Source: Betaproteobacteria bacterium (GTDB lineage Bacteria > Pseudomonadota > Gammaproteobacteria > Burkholderiales > SG8-39). Taken from it: a stretch of DNA of 7,655 nt. The position numbers and the translations under genes are program-made. The notes below the pieces were generated by a model. That model was not told the origin of the DNA. It did not search any database and saw only the letters and a program-made list of their open reading frames with translations. The number at the start of each line of letters is the position of its first letter. Within the stretch, counting starts at the first letter, position 1. Below, piece after piece: positions 5,265-7,655 of the stretch. The DNA lies in assembly GCA_947467405.1 (NCBI GenBank), contig CANIIN010000113.1:1-7655 (forward strand), in the 5' to 3' direction.

Positions 5265-6770
5265 ATGACTGAAACAGAATTCAACGCCCTCGTCGCACAA
5301 GGGTTCAATCGCATCCCGGTCGTTGTCGAAACCTTTGCGGATCTCGATACGCCGTTGTCCGCGTACCTCAAGCTCGCCAACCGGCCTTACAGCTATCTGC
5401 TGGAGTCGGTGGTGGGCGGCGAGCGCTTCGGGCGCTATTCGTTCATCGGCCTGCCGGCGCGCACCCGCCTCGTGGTGCGAGATCACGGCGTGCAGGTGAT
5501 CCAGGATGACCAGGTCGTCGAGGACACCAGCACGGCCGATCCGCTGGAATTCATCCGTGGCTACCTGAAACGCTTTCGCGCTGCGCCGGCTGCGGGTTTG
5601 CCGCGCTTCGCGGGCGGACTGGTGGGCATGTTCGGTTACGACATCGTGCGCTACATCGAGTCGCGCCTGGCACGCCGGCCGGCCAAGCCGGATGCGCTGG
5701 GCACGCCCGATATCGTGCTGCTGCAGTCCGAGGAAATCGCCATCTTCGACAACCTCGGCGGGAAACTCTATTTCGTCGTTTATGTCGATCCCGGCCAGCC
5801 GGATGCCTACGCCCGCGCGCGGACACGTCTTTCGCAACTGCAGGCGGGCTTGCGTGTGCCGGTGAACGTGCCGGCGCATGGTGCGAGTTCGGCTGATGAA
5901 CCGCGCTCGGGGATCGGAGAAGAAGCCTTCCTGAAGGCGGTGGCGCGATCCAAGCAGTACATCTTCGACGGCGACATCATGCAGGTGCAGATTTCCCAAC
6001 GCTTGTCGCGTCGCTTCGACGGTGAGCCGCTGGCGCTGTACCGTGCGCTGCGCACGCTCAATCCCTCGCCGTACATGTTCTATTTCGATTTCGGCGACTT
6101 CCATGTCGTCGGCGCGTCGCCGGAAATCCTGGTGCGCCTGGAGGCGGGCAAGGTGACCTTGCGGCCGATCGCCGGCACCCGTCGCCGCGGCGCCACGCCG
6201 GAAGAAGACCAGGCGCTGGCGGCCGAACTGCTGGCCGACCCGAAGGAGCGCGCCGAGCACGTCATGCTCATCGATCTCGGGCGCAACGATGTCGGCCGCA
6301 TTGCCGAAACCGGTTCGGTGCGCGTGACCGAGAACATGATCATCGAGCGCTATTCGCACGTGATGCACATCGTGTCGAACGTCGAAGGAACGCTGAAGAA
6401 GGGCTACGACGCCATGGAGGTGTTGAAGGCGACCTTCCCGGCCGGGACGGTGACGGGCACCCCCAAGGTTCGCGCCATGGAAATCATCGACGAGCTGGAG
6501 CCGGTGAAGCGCGGCGTGTATGCCGGCGCCGTCGGTTATCTCGGCTATCACGGCGACATGGATCTGGCCATCGCCATCCGCACCGGCATCATCAAGGACA
6601 AGATCCTGCACGTGCAGGCGGCTGCCGGCATCGTCGCGGATTCGGTTCCCGAGTCGGAATGGAACGAAACAGGCATCAAGGCGCGCGCCATGCTGCGCGC
6701 GGCCGAACTGGCTGCGGAAGGTTTCGACGGCGCCGACGTGGATGCATCTGCAGCCGGAAGGAGGGCCTGA
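5265..6770 (+). CDS. trpE: Anthranilate synthase component I
   Basis: The 501-aa cytoplasmic enzyme converts chorismate and ammonia (delivered from glutamine by TrpG) to anthranilate and pyruvate, the committed step of tryptophan synthesis. The N-terminal domain carries the tryptophan feedback element LLES (45-48) within YSYLLESVVGGERFGRYSFIG (43-62 region). The chorismate-binding domain (about 222-480) has the core motifs PIAGTRRRG (301-309), EHVMLIDLGRNDVGR (331-345), FPAGTVTGTPK (391-401) and AGIVADSVPE (454-463). Length and order match standalone TrpE; the feedback motif and adjacent glutaminase argue against PabB. The ATG at 5265 has GGAG (5254-5257) spaced 7 nt. Regulation is probably double: allosteric inhibition by tryptophan, and possibly the Trp-codon leader upstream. 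The stop is 2 bp before trpG, and the trpG ribosome site lies within the last trpE codons. Confidence 0.97.
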   Translation: MTETEFNALVAQGFNRIPVVVETFADLDTPLSAYLKLANRPYSYLLESVVGGERFGRYSFIGLPARTRLVVRDHGVQVIQDDQVVEDTSTADPLEFIRGYLKRFRAAPAAGLPRFAGGLVGMFGYDIVRYIESRLARRPAKPDALGTPDIVLLQSEEIAIFDNLGGKLYFVVYVDPGQPDAYARARTRLSQLQAGLRVPVNVPAHGASSADEPRSGIGEEAFLKAVARSKQYIFDGDIMQVQISQRLSRRFDGEPLALYRALRTLNPSPYMFYFDFGDFHVVGASPEILVRLEAGKVTLRPIAGTRRRGATPEEDQALAAELLADPKERAEHVMLIDLGRNDVGRIAETGSVRVTENMIIERYSHVMHIVSNVEGTLKKGYDAMEVLKATFPAGTVTGTPKVRAMEIIDELEPVKRGVYAGAVGYLGYHGDMDLAIAIRTGIIKDKILHVQAAAGIVADSVPESEWNETGIKARAMLRAAELAAEGFDGADVDASAAGRRA

Positions 6771-6772
6771 TC

Positions 6773-7339
6773 ATGCTGCTGATGATCGACAACTACGATT
6801 CCTTCACCTACAACCTGGTGCAATATTTCGGCGAACTCGGCGCCGACGTGCAGGTGGTGCGCAATGACGAACTCGGCATCGCCGACATCGAGCGCATGAA
6901 TCCGGAGCGCATCGTCATCTCGCCCGGCCCGTGCTCGCCGTCCGAGGCCGGCATATCGATCGAGGCCATCCTGCACTTCGCCGGCAAGAAGCCGCTGCTG
7001 GGCGTGTGTCTGGGTCACCAGGCAATGGGCCAGGCCTTCGGCGGCAAGGTGGTACACGCCAAGACGCTCATGCATGGCAAGACCTCGCCGGTCACTCATT
7101 TGTCCAAGGGCGTGTTTGCGGGCTTGCCCAGTCCGTTCATCGCCACCCGCTATCACTCGCTGGCGGTGGAGCGCGAATCGCTGCCTGATTGCCTCGAGGT
7201 GACGGCGTGGACTGACGACGGCGAGATCATGGGGCTTCGGCACCGCACGCTTTCTGTTGAGGGCGTGCAGTTTCATCCGGAATCGATCCTCACCGAACAT
7301 GGTCACGCCATGCTGAAGAACTTCCTCGGAAATCGCTGA
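6773..7339 (+). CDS. trpG: Anthranilate synthase component II, glutamine amidotransferase
   Basis: The 188-aa class I glutamine amidotransferase hydrolyses glutamine and channels ammonia to TrpE. In many bacteria the same subunit also serves PabB in folate synthesis (as PabA). Motifs: MIDNYDSFTYNLVQY (4-18), the oxyanion region SPGPCSP (50-56), the nucleophile loop LLGVCLGHQA (75-84, C79), the HGKTSP block (101-106), and the catalytic pair in VQFHPES (165-171; H168, E170). The catalytic triad is complete, and length is normal for a standalone subunit not fused to TrpD. The ATG at 6773 has a strong GGAAGGAGG (6756-6764) 8 nt upstream inside the end of trpE, so the subunits are translationally linked, fitting their 1:1 complex. 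Unusually, trpD does not follow within the 316 bp remaining. Confidence 0.97.
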   Translation: MLLMIDNYDSFTYNLVQYFGELGADVQVVRNDELGIADIERMNPERIVISPGPCSPSEAGISIEAILHFAGKKPLLGVCLGHQAMGQAFGGKVVHAKTLMHGKTSPVTHLSKGVFAGLPSPFIATRYHSLAVERESLPDCLEVTAWTDDGEIMGLRHRTLSVEGVQFHPESILTEHGHAMLKNFLGNR

Positions 7340-7347
7340 TCGAATAG

Positions 7348-7389
7348 CCGCGCGAGGTGACAGATGAACGCGACTCGGTTGAATTTTTG
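7348..7389 (+). terminator. Possible weak terminator after trpG
   Basis: CCGCGCG (7348-7354) can pair with CGCG (7369-7372) and CGG (7376-7378), 7 bp interrupted by a 3-nt bulge, around a 14-nt loop. It is followed by TTGAATTTTTG, a loose T-rich tail. It starts 9 nt past the trpG stop, where an operon ending at trpG would terminate. The stem is imperfect and the T-tract begins late, so this is tentative. Confidence 0.3.
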
Positions 7390-7476
7390 AATCGAACGGA
7401 TTTTTCATCGATATGAAGGCGATTTTGAGAGAGAAAGAGGACTCTTCCCGTTCGATTACTCTCTCCATTCATAGCG

Positions 7477-7527
7477 CGGGAGCGTCATGATGGACAGACC
7501 GAGTCGAGGACCTGTTCAGTGCTCCCG
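7477..7527. repeat. Nested inverted repeat, possible structured RNA or DNA site
   Basis: Outer arms CGGGAGC (7477-7483) and GCTCCCG (7521-7527) pair perfectly over 7 bp. Inside them GGACAG (7492-7497) pairs with CTGTTC (7512-7517), with one G-U pair. The two helices are separated by an asymmetric internal loop. No T-run follows on either strand, so it is not a standard terminator. It could be the 5' structure of a transcript, a small RNA segment or a remnant of a mobile element end. Seen in sequence; function unknown. Confidence 0.35.
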
Positions 7528-7655
7528 TGGGGCTGACCAGCGGCACGATGCAGAAACCCGATTGCTGCAAAGGACTTGCATCCAACCTGCTGGGTAAGCG
7601 AATTTCCTTTTGTATAGAGGCCTATTCAAAGCCAATGAGAAAAGCGCCATTTCTA

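Larger units (their letters stand above)
7340..7655. other. Unassigned region downstream of trpG
   Basis: No recognisable gene lies in these 316 bp. The stretch 7379-7475 is about 39% GC by hand count, well below the genes beside it. Short frames seen: ATG 7364 after a good GAGG (7354-7357) but closed by TGA at 7388-7390, then open again to TAG 7472-7474; ATG 7487-7597 (36 aa, GGGAG 4 nt ahead, 4 Cys/Trp-poor and unlike any family I know); and a frame open from 7491 to the window end, with ATG at 7548, which could be the start of a gene cut by the edge. Inverted repeats occur at 7427-7433/7459-7465 and 7477-7483/7521-7527. It may be plain intergenic DNA, a decayed gene or the edge of an insertion; I cannot decide. 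Confidence 0.5.

Noticed and set aside
5250..6611. 453-codon open frame on the minus strand opposite trpE
   Set aside because: It mirrors the codon pattern of GC-rich trpE, has no domain I recognise, and trpE itself is certain from its motifs.
5265..7339. Reading the pair as pabB/pabA (folate synthesis)
   Set aside because: TrpE carries the LLES feedback motif and is preceded by a Trp-codon leader; TrpG may still serve PabB secondarily.
7391..7474. A trpD fragment, since IERIFH loosely resembles the IFHDEM area of TrpD N-termini
   Set aside because: The similarity is only a few residues, the frame has no start, and the glycine-rich TrpD core does not follow.
7613..7618. TATAGA as a promoter -10 near the window end
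   Set aside because: The expected -35 position reads CTGGGT, a poor match, and no gene start can be tied to it.
1..7655. tRNA, rRNA, CRISPR array or intact transposase
   Set aside because: No cloverleaf, rRNA core sequence, spaced direct-repeat array or transposase motif was seen on either strand.

Overview
The window reads as an ordinary chromosomal stretch of a GC-rich betaproteobacterium. The evidence is protein resemblance (ApaG with GTVPAQLISRHWVITD, TrpE with an N-terminus typical of that class) and the apaG / rpe-gph / trpE-trpG neighbourhood, which is common there. Order or genus cannot be fixed by eye. Nothing points to a plasmid, phage, CRISPR array or intact insertion sequence.

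Layout, left to right: a possible tiny membrane protein (38-136, +) converges on apaG (218-601, -), with a GC-rich palindrome between them. Divergent from apaG is rpe (791-1483), tightly followed by gph (1493-2206). After a 157-bp gap come a Bcr/CflA-type MFS exporter (2364-3554) and, 16 bp later, an FAD-linked oxidase closest to D-2-hydroxyglutarate dehydrogenases (3571-4995). A 269-bp leader follows, with a good sigma-70-like promoter (5020-5047), a candidate Trp-rich leader peptide (5079-5174, three Trp codons as WxxWxxW) and stem-loops. Then trpE (5265-6770) and trpG (6773-7339) follow, 2 bp apart. The last ~316 bp hold no gene I can recognise. They include an AT-richer patch, inverted repeats and short open frames, and trpD, the usual next gene, does not start within them.

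How the genes work together: Rpe (pentose phosphate or Calvin cycle) and Gph (2-phosphoglycolate removal) form a carbon-metabolism pair. TrpE and TrpG form anthranilate synthase, the first committed step of tryptophan synthesis. The MFS and FAD-oxidase genes sit between these two conserved blocks and look like a lineage-specific insertion; the trp genes keep their own promoter. The most interesting item is the candidate trp leader: ribosomes could sense charged tRNA-Trp there, but the downstream hairpin has no U-tract, so the mechanism is open. Otherwise the window holds well-known housekeeping genes, and I see no undescribed multi-gene system.
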